A stretch of 64,000 nucleotides of DNA, taken from an uncultured Bacteroides sp. Its GTDB lineage: Bacteria > Bacteroidota > Bacteroidia > Bacteroidales > Bacteroidaceae. Below the pieces are notes generated by a model, which was not told the DNA's origin, did not search any database, and saw only the letters and a list, made by a program, of their open reading frames with translations. Location: assembly GCA_945965395.1 (NCBI GenBank), contig CAMFND010000058.1:1-64000 (forward strand), read 5' to 3'. This document shows positions 17,148 to 25,708 of the stretch, piece after piece (position 1 is the stretch's first letter; every line of letters starts with the position of its first letter). A program made the translations under genes and the position numbers.

Positions 17148-18362
17148 TTACTGAATATTCATAAATAGGTTCATAAACTCATCTTTCTCCATCAGGCCAT
17201 ATCCTCCTTCCTTGCAGCTGATTTCATCATAAGTCTGCACGGCATCCGGCTCAATACCCGGATAATATATCAGGAAGGGAATCGGTTCATTGGTATGCGT
17301 TCTCAACTCACAAGGAGTAGGATGGTCGGGCAATACCGCAATGACCACCGGCTCGTCCCATTGTTTAACCACTTCATAAACCGGACCGACAATACGACTG
17401 TCCAAGTCCTCAATGGTTTTCAGTTTCAACGGTACATCTCCTTCGTGACCCGCCTCATCACTGGCTTCCACATGCAGATACACAAAATCATCTGTTTTCA
17501 GTGCTTCAATGGCAGCCTGGGCCTTCCCTTCATAGTTGGTGTTATACAATCCGGTAGCCCCTTCCACGTCAATACAGCGCAAACCTGCATAACGGCCGAT
17601 ACCCCGAATCAAATCGACAGCCGTAATCACGGCTCCTTTTCGGATAGACGGATATTTCTCTGACAAAGGTTCCATCTGCGGACGGTATCCCGGGCTCCAG
17701 GGCCAGATACTATTGGCCGGGTCTTTCCCTTCCGCCACTCGTTTCAAGTTGACAGGATGCGTAACCAGCAACTCTTGTGATTTCAGAATCAGTGCATTCA
17801 ACAAATCGGCTGTTTCTTGTGCCTCAGGACAGAGTGCCTTCACCAGATTAGGACGGAAAGGCTGCAAAGGAATGTCATGCGGAGGCACACAAGCCAAGCG
17901 CTTATCTCCTCCTTTGATCACCAACAAATGACGATATTGCACTCCTGTGTAAAAATGAATACGGTCGGAACCTAATTTTTCATCCAGAAAGCGAATCAGT
18001 TCATCGGCCTCCTCCGTAGAAATATGTCCGGCAGAATGATTTTTCAGCGTTTCTCCTTCCACACAGACAATGTTACAACGCATAGCCATGTCCCCATCCT
18101 GAAGGTCTACACCAATACTGGCAGCTTCCAGTACTCCACGACCTTCATACACCTTAGGTAAATCATAGCCCATCACAGACATATTGGCCACCTCACTTCC
18201 TGGATGGAAGCCGTCAGCCACCGTCTTCAATACGCCCGTACGCCCCATACTTGCCAGTTTATCCATATATGGCGTATGTGCATACTGCAGTAAAGTTTTG
18301 TCGCCTAAGGAAGGTACAGCCCAATCGGCCATACCGTCACCTAAGATAATTACATGTTTCAT
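17148..18362 (-). CDS. ApgM-type phosphoglycerate mutase, proposed homoserine kinase
   Basis: This alkaline-phosphatase-superfamily protein has 404 residues, beginning HVIILGDGMADW with FHPGSEVANMSVMGYD and HVEASDEAGHEGD later (metal ligands). It belongs to the cofactor-independent, archaeal-type phosphoglycerate mutase group. A subfamily found inside threonine operons has been proposed to act as a homoserine kinase. Here it sits exactly between thrA and thrC, where thrB would be, and no GHMP-type ThrB is in the operon. The homoserine kinase role is therefore favoured by context but is not shown by any residue I can name. Confidence 0.82.
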   Translation of the reverse strand: MKHVIILGDGMADWAVPSLGDKTLLQYAHTPYMDKLASMGRTGVLKTVADGFHPGSEVANMSVMGYDLPKVYEGRGVLEAASIGVDLQDGDMAMRCNIVCVEGETLKNHSAGHISTEEADELIRFLDEKLGSDRIHFYTGVQYRHLLVIKGGDKRLACVPPHDIPLQPFRPNLVKALCPEAQETADLLNALILKSQELLVTHPVNLKRVAEGKDPANSIWPWSPGYRPQMEPLSEKYPSIRKGAVITAVDLIRGIGRYAGLRCIDVEGATGLYNTNYEGKAQAAIEALKTDDFVYLHVEASDEAGHEGDVPLKLKTIEDLDSRIVGPVYEVVKQWDEPVVIAVLPDHPTPCELRTHTNEPIPFLIYYPGIEPDAVQTYDEISCKEGGYGLMEKDEFMNLFMNIQ

Positions 18363-18373
18363 TTTTGTTTGGT

Positions 18374-20806
18374 TTAAATATTGGCAATACTCATTATATC
18401 CGCAAATACACCGGCAGCAGTCACACTTGCACCGGCACCGTATCCCTGAATCAGCATCGGATATTCATTGTAGCGCTCTGTGGTCAGCAAGATAATATTG
18501 TTGCTGCCAGCCAGGTTATAGAACGGATGATTGCGGTCTACTTCCTGCAAAGACACCTTGCCGTGTCCATCTTCCAGGCTTGCCACAAAACGCCAGCGCT
18601 TGTCCTCGCTTTCCAGTCTCTTGCGACGTTCTTCAAATTCTTTATCTAATTGTGGAATCTTTCTCCAGAAATCATCCAATGTACCTTCAAAATAGCTGTC
18701 AGGAATAAACAAGTCTGCTTCCACATCTTCCTGATTCAAACGGTAACCTGCCTCACGAGCCAGAATCACCAGTTTCCGGATTACATCCTTTCCGCTCAGG
18801 TCAATTCTCGGGTCGGGTTCAGAATAACCTTCTTCCTTCGCCTGACGGATGGTTTCACTCAGAGGAGTTGTCGCACTGATACGGTTGAAAATATAATTCA
18901 ACGTGCCGCTCACCACTGCTTCAATCTTCAGAATCTTGTCACCACTGTTTATCAGGTCATTGATGGTATTGATTACCGGCAAACCGGCTCCTACGTTCGT
19001 CTCAAACAAATACTTCACTCCACGCTGGCGAGCAATTCTTTTCAGTTCCGCATAAATGTCGTATTCAGAAGAAGCGGCAATCTTGTTTGCTGCAACTACC
19101 GACACATTGTGACTCAGCAAATCTTTATATAGTGCCGCAATATCAGGACTGGCCGTACAATCCACAAACACCGAATTGAAAATATTCATTCCCACAATCT
19201 CATCACGAAGTGTCTGGGGACAGGAAGGAATACCTTTTTCATCCAGTTCTTCTCTGAAATGTTCCAAATCAATTCCGGCACGCGTAAACAAGGCCTTGTG
19301 GCCGTTGGCAATACCCACCACATGCAGTTTCAACCCGCGTTCCTGTTTCAGTTTTTCCTGCTGGCCATGAATCTGTTCAATCAAGCTGGCACCCACTGTT
19401 CCCGTACCACAGATAAACAGGTTCAACACCTGATATTCTGACAAGAAGAATGAATCATGAATCACATTCAATGTCTTACGCAAGGAAGCACCTTCCACGA
19501 CGAAAGAGATATTTGTCTCAGAAGCACCCTGCGCACAAGCAATAACATTGATACCGTTACGTCCGAGCGTACCAAACAATTTTCCGGCAATACCAGGAGT
19601 ATGCTTCATGTTCTCACCCACAATCGCCACGGTGGCCAGTCCGCCTTCCGCTTTCATCGGTGAGATTTCGCCCATTTCAATTTCTTTGGCAAACTCCTCA
19701 TTCAGCACCTCACATGCCAGTTCCGCATCCTCATTTCTCACACCGATAGAGGTTGAGTTCTCAGAAGAAGCCTGCGAAACCAAGAAGACACTGATGCCAT
19801 TTTCGGCCAACGTTTTGAAGATACGATGGTTCACGCCAATGACTCCCACCATTCCCAAACCGGTCATGGTAATCAGGCAAGTGTCATTAATAGACGAAAT
19901 ACCCTTGATAGGTTTCGAAGAATGGTCAGCTTCCTGCTTCACAATGGTACCCGGAGCCTCCGGATTGAACGTATTCTTTATCAGAATCGGAATATTCTTA
20001 TGGCACACCGGATAAATCGTAGGCGGATACACCACTTTCGCACCAAAGTTACACAGCTCCATCGCCTCCACATAACTCAACTCCGTAATAGGATAAGCCG
20101 TGCTGATGACACGCGGGTCGGCTGTCATGAAGCCATCCACATCCGTCCAGATTTCCAGAATATCCGCATCCAAAGCTGCCGCAATAATAGAGGCTGTATA
20201 GTCAGATCCACCTCTTCCCAAGTTAGTTACTTCTCCTGTATTCTTATCGGTAGAAATAAATCCCGGCACCAAAGAAACCTTCGGTATTTCACTGAAAGTC
20301 TCACGCACCAGCCGGTTCGTCAGCTCTGAATCAAGAATATGCTTATTATGTTTCTTTTCGGTCTTAATGAAAGTACGGGAATCGAACCACACTGCCCCCT
20401 CAATAAGAGTAGCCACAATAATGGAAGAAAGACGTTCACCATAGCTCACAATCGTAGCAGAAGTTTTCGGAGAAAGGTCACGAATCAAATAAATACCCTG
20501 AAAAATATCCTTCAATTCACTCAGCAGTTCGTTTACCAGATCCAGAAGCAACTCTCTTCCCCGCCCTGCCGGAATCACAGTGTACACCATTTCAATGTGA
20601 CGGTTCACGATTTCCTTCATTTCTTTCTCATAAGCGTCATCGCCCGAAGCGGCCATTTTCGAAGTACAAATCAGTTTATCGGTAATTCCCCCTAATGCAG
20701 AAACGACTACAATTACTTTGTCATCTATACCCTCTACTATACGCTTGACACTTAACATGCTATTGACAGAACCTACGGATGTTCCGCCGAATTTCAATAC
20801 TTTCAT
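18374..20806 (-). CDS. thrA: Bifunctional aspartate kinase / homoserine dehydrogenase I
   Basis: This 810-residue fusion catalyses the first and third steps of the aspartate pathway towards threonine and methionine. The aspartokinase half starts with MKVLKFGGTSVGS and has NLGRGGSDYTASIIAA. Two ACT-like regulatory segments lie at about 310-460 (MTGLGMVGVIGV, IVGENMKHTPGIAGK). The dehydrogenase half begins LFICGTGTVGASLIEQI and contains VVAANK, FETNVGAGLPVI and SGTLNYIFN. It is first in the operon, preceded by a leader of about 280 nt with a candidate Thr-rich leader peptide, so both allosteric and attenuation control are likely. Confidence 0.95.
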   Translation of the reverse strand: MKVLKFGGTSVGSVNSMLSVKRIVEGIDDKVIVVVSALGGITDKLICTSKMAASGDDAYEKEMKEIVNRHIEMVYTVIPAGRGRELLLDLVNELLSELKDIFQGIYLIRDLSPKTSATIVSYGERLSSIIVATLIEGAVWFDSRTFIKTEKKHNKHILDSELTNRLVRETFSEIPKVSLVPGFISTDKNTGEVTNLGRGGSDYTASIIAAALDADILEIWTDVDGFMTADPRVISTAYPITELSYVEAMELCNFGAKVVYPPTIYPVCHKNIPILIKNTFNPEAPGTIVKQEADHSSKPIKGISSINDTCLITMTGLGMVGVIGVNHRIFKTLAENGISVFLVSQASSENSTSIGVRNEDAELACEVLNEEFAKEIEMGEISPMKAEGGLATVAIVGENMKHTPGIAGKLFGTLGRNGINVIACAQGASETNISFVVEGASLRKTLNVIHDSFFLSEYQVLNLFICGTGTVGASLIEQIHGQQEKLKQERGLKLHVVGIANGHKALFTRAGIDLEHFREELDEKGIPSCPQTLRDEIVGMNIFNSVFVDCTASPDIAALYKDLLSHNVSVVAANKIAASSEYDIYAELKRIARQRGVKYLFETNVGAGLPVINTINDLINSGDKILKIEAVVSGTLNYIFNRISATTPLSETIRQAKEEGYSEPDPRIDLSGKDVIRKLVILAREAGYRLNQEDVEADLFIPDSYFEGTLDDFWRKIPQLDKEFEERRKRLESEDKRWRFVASLEDGHGKVSLQEVDRNHPFYNLAGSNNIILLTTERYNEYPMLIQGYGAGASVTAAGVFADIMSIANI

Positions 20807-20930
20807 AGGTTACCATTAATTTTTAGTCCGAAACCCAATGGTCCCGGTATATCTCCGTAAGGCCTTACACTACGGCACAAACAGAAACAATGAATTAAAA
20901 TAAATCTTGATTGAATAAAATAATTGAAAT

Positions 20931-20946
20931 GTCTGCATCCGCAGAC
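20931..20946 (-). promoter_or_regulatory. Hairpin in the thr leader (possible attenuator part)
   Basis: GTCTGC-GGAT-GCAGAC is a perfect 6-bp stem with a tetraloop in the minus-strand leader, followed by ATTTCAATTATTTTATT. It lies about 34 nt after the leader-peptide stop. The following run is A/T-rich but not pure T, so termination efficiency is uncertain. A second imperfect stem (20855-20875, CCGTA/TACGG) lies nearer thrA. Confidence 0.45.
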
Positions 20947-20979
20947 GTGTATCACGTAGAAACACCAAACATACTATCC

Positions 20980-21072
20980 TCACCCCCTAGGGGTCATCCC
21001 TGTGGTAGATGTAATGAAAGGCATATACCCATGCCCGTCCAACAAGATGATATGAAGACAGTGTACAGTCAT
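20980..21072 (-). CDS. Candidate threonine operon leader peptide
   Basis: A 30-codon frame starts 21 nt after the predicted -7 box of the thr operon and ends within the leader. Its second half reads PFITSTTGMTPRG: four Thr in seven residues plus an Ile, with five Thr in all. This resembles the Thr/Ile-rich attenuation peptides of other thr operons. The stop overlaps a CCCCTAGGGG palindrome, and further hairpins follow before thrA. The position, length and composition fit a ribosome-mediated attenuator, but the Thr run is shorter than in Escherichia coli thrL, and the terminator/antiterminator pair is not clear-cut. Confidence 0.55.
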   Translation of the reverse strand: MTVHCLHIILLDGHGYMPFITSTTGMTPRG

Positions 21073-21093
21073 AGATTATTGTTTTTCCGTTGG

Positions 21094-21101
21094 CAAATAT
21101 A
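21094..21101 (-). promoter_or_regulatory. Bacteroidales -7 box (TATATTTG) of the thr operon
   Basis: TATATTTG on the minus strand lies 21 nt before the candidate leader peptide ATG and about 290 nt before thrA. This gives the operon a long transcribed leader. Confidence 0.65.
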
Positions 21102-21173
21102 GCAACATTTTTCTACAAACAAATAAATAAATGATATTTTTTTGCCAGTATAGAGAATAAGCATAAGATTTCG

Positions 21174-21181
21174 TACCTTTG
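21174..21181 (+). promoter_or_regulatory. Bacteroidales -7 box (TACCTTTG) of radA
   Basis: TACCTTTG lies 21 bp before the radA ATG, divergent from the thr promoter about 75 bp away. Confidence 0.65.
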
Positions 21182-21202
21182 TAAAGAATTAGTGTAACAA
21201 AT

Positions 21203-22576
21203 ATGGCAAAAGAAAAAACGGTCTATGTCTGCACAAACTGCGGACAAGAATCTCCTAAATGGGCAGGAAAATGTCCCTCCTGCGGACAATGGAATACATT
21301 TGTGGAAGAAGTGGTGCGCAAGGAAGCTCCTGTAGCCAAGCACGTGGCACACGGCATCGAATCCGTGCGCTCCAAACCTCAACGTCTGACCGAAATAGAA
21401 TCAAATGAAGAACAACGCATGGACATGCTCGACGAAGAGCTGAACCGTGTATTGGGAGGGGGACTGGTGCAAGGTTCACTCACCCTGATTGGAGGAGAAC
21501 CAGGCATCGGAAAATCGACTCTGATACTCCAGACGGTGTTGCGGCTTACCCACAAAAGAATCCTCTACGTATCCGGTGAAGAAAGTGCCCGCCAGCTCAA
21601 ACTTCGGGCTGTCCGCATTCCGCACCCGGAAAATGACAATCTGCTGATAGCCTGTGAAACCTCGTTGGAACAGATTTTTACCCATATAAAGAATGCGGCT
21701 CCCGATTTGGTCATTATCGACTCCATTCAGACAATTTCTACCGAGAATATTGATTCTTCTCCCGGCAGCATCGTGCAGGTAAGAGAATGTACCGCTTCTC
21801 TTTTAAAATTTGCCAAAGAAACAGGCACACCGGTTATCCTCATCGGACATATCAACAAGGAAGGAAGCATCGCCGGACCGAAGGTATTGGAACACATCGT
21901 CGATACCGTATTGCAATTCGAAGGAGACCAGCACTACATGTACCGCATCTTGCGCAGCATCAAAAACCGATTCGGTAGTACGGCTGAACTGGGAATCTAC
22001 GAAATGAGACAGGACGGACTACGGCAGGTGAGCAACCCTTCCGAACTGTTGCTTACCCAAGACCACGAAGGCATGAGCGGTGTCGCCATCGCCGGTGCCG
22101 TGGAAGGTGTACGTCCCTTCCTGATAGAAGTGCAGGCATTGGTCAGCACAGCCGCATACGGAATGCCACAGCGTTCCGCCACCGGATTCGACCTCCGGCG
22201 CATGAACATGCTGCTGGCTGTACTTGAAAAACGTGTCGGATTCAAGCTGGCTCAAAAAGATGTGTTCCTGAACATTGCCGGAGGGTTGAAAGTCAATGAT
22301 CCCGCCATAGACCTGGCAGTTATCAGTGCCATTCTTTCCAGCAACATGGATGCAGAAATTGAAGCAGGCGTATGTATGGCAGGAGAAGTAGGCCTGAGCG
22401 GAGAAATCCGTCCGGTCAACCGCATCGAACAACGTATCAGTGAGGCCGAAAAGCTCGGATTCCAACGGATGCTGATTCCTAAGCACAACCTGTCCGGCAT
22501 TGACCGGAAGAAAATAAAAATCGAGCTCATCCCCGTAAGAAAAGTGGAAGAGGCCTTCCGGGAATTATTTGGATAA
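21203..22576 (+). CDS. radA: DNA repair protein RadA (Sms)
   Basis: This RecA-like ATPase/helicase promotes branch migration in recombinational repair. The N-terminal C4 zinc finger has Cys10, Cys13, Cys24 and Cys27 (CTNCGQ...CPSCGQW). Walker A is GGEPGIGKST (about 96-105), Walker B is LVIIDSIQT, and the RadA signature KNRFGS is present. The C-terminal third is the Lon-protease-like domain (GGLKVNDPAIDLAVISAILSS). The length of 457 residues is normal. It is monocistronic between its own promoter and a terminator. Confidence 0.95.
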   Translation: MAKEKTVYVCTNCGQESPKWAGKCPSCGQWNTFVEEVVRKEAPVAKHVAHGIESVRSKPQRLTEIESNEEQRMDMLDEELNRVLGGGLVQGSLTLIGGEPGIGKSTLILQTVLRLTHKRILYVSGEESARQLKLRAVRIPHPENDNLLIACETSLEQIFTHIKNAAPDLVIIDSIQTISTENIDSSPGSIVQVRECTASLLKFAKETGTPVILIGHINKEGSIAGPKVLEHIVDTVLQFEGDQHYMYRILRSIKNRFGSTAELGIYEMRQDGLRQVSNPSELLLTQDHEGMSGVAIAGAVEGVRPFLIEVQALVSTAAYGMPQRSATGFDLRRMNMLLAVLEKRVGFKLAQKDVFLNIAGGLKVNDPAIDLAVISAILSSNMDAEIEAGVCMAGEVGLSGEIRPVNRIEQRISEAEKLGFQRMLIPKHNLSGIDRKKIKIELIPVRKVEEAFRELFG

Positions 22577-22590
22577 CCCTCTTCACACCA

Positions 22591-22642
22591 TAAAAAAACG
22601 CCTGTGCGCTTTGAAGTATTCTCCATGCGCACAGGCATTTTA
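22591..22642. terminator. Bidirectional Rho-independent terminator
   Basis: The perfect 10-bp stem GCCTGTGCGC/GCGCACAGGC has a 17-nt loop, A7 before it and a T-rich stretch after it. It serves radA and the convergent envelope operon. Confidence 0.9.
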
Positions 22643-22666
22643 TTCAGTATCCTATCTCAACATCCG

Positions 22667-24133
22667 TTATTTCTGAACGGCATTTTCATAAGGAACCATT
22701 TTTTCCAAGTTTGCATTTGCCTTTTCAGGTTCTACACTTGCAGCTTTCTGGAACCATTCTTTAGCTGCTTCCGTATCTCCAGCCAACCAAGCCAACACAC
22801 CCAAGTTATTGAAGGCACGTGAATCATCTTTCACCTTTTCCATGTACGTCGCAGCCTTTTTAAAGTCACCGCTGATAATATTGGCAGAAGCCGCATTGAT
22901 ATTAGCAGTCACATCTTCCGGATAAGTGTTGGCCGCAATCTCATACACTTCTTTATATTCCTTCGTTCCCGGCTGATACATACCTGCCACACGATACATT
23001 TCCTGCAAGCTCAACAATTTCGGATTGGTATAAATCAGGCGGGCAGCTTCTGAGTTCAAGACTTCTCTCACTTCGTAATCTACCGATACGCTCAAACGAC
23101 GCAAACGAGGATAATACTGGTTCATCATCGTACGATAAGTAGCCATGCCCAGTGTAGATTTCAATCGGGCTTCACGTACATCCAGATTGTCATATTTCTG
23201 AATTACAGCCAAAGCCTTTTCCGCATAAGCAGGTTGGTCTTCTTCCAGCATTTTTACCAAAGTCTCCCAATCTTCTCCGGCAGAAGTCACATGCAACACT
23301 TCCTTCGGGAAATTATATCCGCCTTTCAGGTTCAGCGCAAACGATTCCGCACGTTGCGTAGCCACCCGGTCATTCGTACGAACCGAACCATCCGGTGAAG
23401 AATATCCGCACACATTGATTGACTTAAACGTCACCAAATCTCCATCTTCCAACGGATCCAAAATCTCTTTCATCTTCTGCAATTCGCTACGATTATTTTT
23501 ATAATTCGCATCAAAGGCCGTTTTCCCTACCGGAAATTCAATATACAACGTACTTTGCTCAGAGCGTACCTTCAACGGTTCTTCTTTCGGAGTCAGGAAA
23601 GAAACCATTTCCTTGCAAGGATCACACACCTCAAACTCTATAGGCAGAGCCGGAGTTTCCACAGCTACATCCGGTTCAATTACTGTAATATCCAGCAAAT
23701 CTACCTCACAACATTCTTTTCCTTCCTGCAACAGAATCATGGAAGCATGGTCCATCCATCCCTGATAAGGAACAGAAGCCTGATAGCGAACCACATCCTC
23801 CCGATTTTCCTGACGTCCGTAAATCACTGTATAAGGATTGTCAAATCCGAAACGACGAGCCATTTTCCGCTCCTGACGGCGCATTTTATAATCACCGTTC
23901 TTGCCAGTTACCACTACCGGAGGCATGGCGTAATAGTTTTTTCCTTCACGCAACACAGGAGTAAAGGCATACGTCTGCTCACTATTCACACGCACCTCTT
24001 CCACACTCATGGAAAACTCAACAGTCAGCGTGTCGTTTTTTAACGTCAATACCGGACGCGTATACTTTATATCACCTGCCATGGCAACCAGCGGCAACAT
24101 GACAAACGACAATATATATGCTATTTTTCTCAT
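22667..24133 (-). CDS. DUF3868-like / OmpA-like / TPR periplasmic protein
   Basis: This protein of 488 residues has a signal peptide (MRKIAYILSFVMLPLVAMAG). The first 170 residues follow the DUF3868 pattern known from Bacteroidetes fimbria-associated and related envelope proteins (a TPVLREG...PPVVVTG strand pair, VPYQGWMDHASM). Residues about 195-290 look OmpA-like (FPVGKTAFDANY, ICGYSSPDGS-type strand, RAESF). The C-terminal 120 residues form TPR-like helices ending in FNNLGVLAWLAGDTEAAKEWF. It is the last of three genes transcribed from 27.5 kb. The domain names are from memory of family patterns; the cellular role is unknown. Confidence 0.7.
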   Translation of the reverse strand: MRKIAYILSFVMLPLVAMAGDIKYTRPVLTLKNDTLTVEFSMSVEEVRVNSEQTYAFTPVLREGKNYYAMPPVVVTGKNGDYKMRRQERKMARRFGFDNPYTVIYGRQENREDVVRYQASVPYQGWMDHASMILLQEGKECCEVDLLDITVIEPDVAVETPALPIEFEVCDPCKEMVSFLTPKEEPLKVRSEQSTLYIEFPVGKTAFDANYKNNRSELQKMKEILDPLEDGDLVTFKSINVCGYSSPDGSVRTNDRVATQRAESFALNLKGGYNFPKEVLHVTSAGEDWETLVKMLEEDQPAYAEKALAVIQKYDNLDVREARLKSTLGMATYRTMMNQYYPRLRRLSVSVDYEVREVLNSEAARLIYTNPKLLSLQEMYRVAGMYQPGTKEYKEVYEIAANTYPEDVTANINAASANIISGDFKKAATYMEKVKDDSRAFNNLGVLAWLAGDTEAAKEWFQKAASVEPEKANANLEKMVPYENAVQK

Positions 24134-24150
24134 ATTTACTTATTTAAAAA

Positions 24151-25692
24151 TTATAATGACTGAACTTCTACACAACGGTGTTTTGTCTTATACTTCGGAC
24201 CAAAAGTAAAGTTGATTCCTAAATTAATATTAGCCGAGAAGCGGTTAAGCGGCGCATAATATTTCGGAGTGTATTTACACAACGGCACATCTGCTGCCAC
24301 AAAGAAGTTGAAACCTCTCGGGTGAAAATTCAACATCAATCCTCCCGTAGAACCAAAGTTAGAAAGGGCATAGTTCACTGAAGCCTCAAACCAGGTCAGA
24401 GGAGACACATTGGCAGAAACACGTGCTTCCGTCCAAGAGTGACGTCCCTGAAAACGAGAAGAAGACAAGAAGCCAAACTTCAAACGGTCATAAGCAGGCA
24501 ATGTATATTCCGCACCGAGGTTCAATGTAGCCGCCAAAGCTGTAGTACGTTTCAGGCCCTCTCCCTCTTTTGTAAACTTAGCCATCTGTTCCAAGTCATC
24601 TACAATACGGTCGCTCTGGTTATCAATTGAATTAGGATCATTATCTCCCAAGTCAGATTTCACCGGAATTTCATTAAATCCATCAAATTCAAAGCTATTG
24701 TTCATGGTAGCTTTGACCGTATTCTTCCAACGGATGAATCCCAAATCAAGCAATGCAGCAGAGAATGTCCACTCATCGTTCAGGCGATAAGTCGCACCGA
24801 AATCAAATGCCATACCAAAGCCTGTAGGCCCGATATTGTTATCATCAAAATCCACATCATCATACGAAATCAACTGCTCAGAACCCGGTTTCAGTTTATC
24901 AGTGCGGTTACCATTGGCATCGAGTTCATAATCACTTTCATCATAATTACCTGTTTCTCCACGAGTCGGCACAATCAAGCCTTTGGCAGACAGATAGGCT
25001 TGTGCACCCGACGGAGTGATTTTCCAGGCATCCGGAGTCGCTTCAATATCCAGTCGGTCAATCTTTACTGTAGCCTTGGCAAGTCCCACCAGGAATTTCA
25101 TTTTTGTACCTACTGTCCAGTGATCGTTTATCTGACGGGCATGTCCCAATGCCAGTTCTGCATAATTCGTCGAAAGAATGCTCAAATCGTTAACTGTGTA
25201 ACGCGTTCCTTCCGGGGCATCCACTCCATTCTTCATAAACTTAAACAACTGGTCAGGAGCCGACAGATTGGTGTTACTTTTAATAGAAAGTCCTATCGTA
25301 TTAAAACCTCCCCATGCATAAAATCCGGAGGACAAAATATTCTCATTGACATTGAATCCCATTTTCAACCGGTTAGGCAAACCATTCAAGAAGTCTTTTC
25401 TGCTCACTTCCTCGTGCATGAAGGTCATCAAGTCACCATTGGACTTTACAAACAGAAAATCACCTACACCTGCAGTTCCTTGAGCTCCTACCGACAAATT
25501 ACCCAACCCGGGCATGCTCACGTATCCTCTTTCTCCCATAAATGCAGGGTTCAGTTCATGACGATAGGTAGCACCTCCCAAAAAGTAGGCAGAACGATTA
25601 ATCTGAGGTTGTGCAACTGCTTCTCCCACAAACGCAAAAACAGCCAATCCGGACAGTACCGTACACAATATATTTTTCTTCATTTGTTTCAT
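24151..25692 (-). CDS. DUF5723-like outer-membrane beta-barrel protein
   Basis: The protein has 513 residues. The signal peptide ends at AVAQ (about 28), followed by a barrel-type alternation of aromatic and polar residues. The RSAYFLGGATYRHELNPAF start, with the GERGYVSMPGLGNLSVG block, resembles the DUF5723 group of Bacteroidetes outer-membrane proteins. The C-terminal FTFGPKYKTKH region is consistent with a last strand plus a short tail. It is the middle gene of the three-gene envelope operon, 16 bp after the lipoprotein gene. An alternative ATG lies 9 bp downstream (25683). Confidence 0.7.
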   Translation of the reverse strand: MKQMKKNILCTVLSGLAVFAFVGEAVAQPQINRSAYFLGGATYRHELNPAFMGERGYVSMPGLGNLSVGAQGTAGVGDFLFVKSNGDLMTFMHEEVSRKDFLNGLPNRLKMGFNVNENILSSGFYAWGGFNTIGLSIKSNTNLSAPDQLFKFMKNGVDAPEGTRYTVNDLSILSTNYAELALGHARQINDHWTVGTKMKFLVGLAKATVKIDRLDIEATPDAWKITPSGAQAYLSAKGLIVPTRGETGNYDESDYELDANGNRTDKLKPGSEQLISYDDVDFDDNNIGPTGFGMAFDFGATYRLNDEWTFSAALLDLGFIRWKNTVKATMNNSFEFDGFNEIPVKSDLGDNDPNSIDNQSDRIVDDLEQMAKFTKEGEGLKRTTALAATLNLGAEYTLPAYDRLKFGFLSSSRFQGRHSWTEARVSANVSPLTWFEASVNYALSNFGSTGGLMLNFHPRGFNFFVAADVPLCKYTPKYYAPLNRFSANINLGINFTFGPKYKTKHRCVEVQSL

Positions 25693-25708
25693 TTTTTCCC
25701 GTTCGTTA

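Noticed and set aside
20911..21102. 63-codon plus-strand frame in the thr leader
   Set aside because: It is antisense to the thr leader, ends within the radA/thr promoter region and has no promoter. The minus-strand leader peptide explains the region better.
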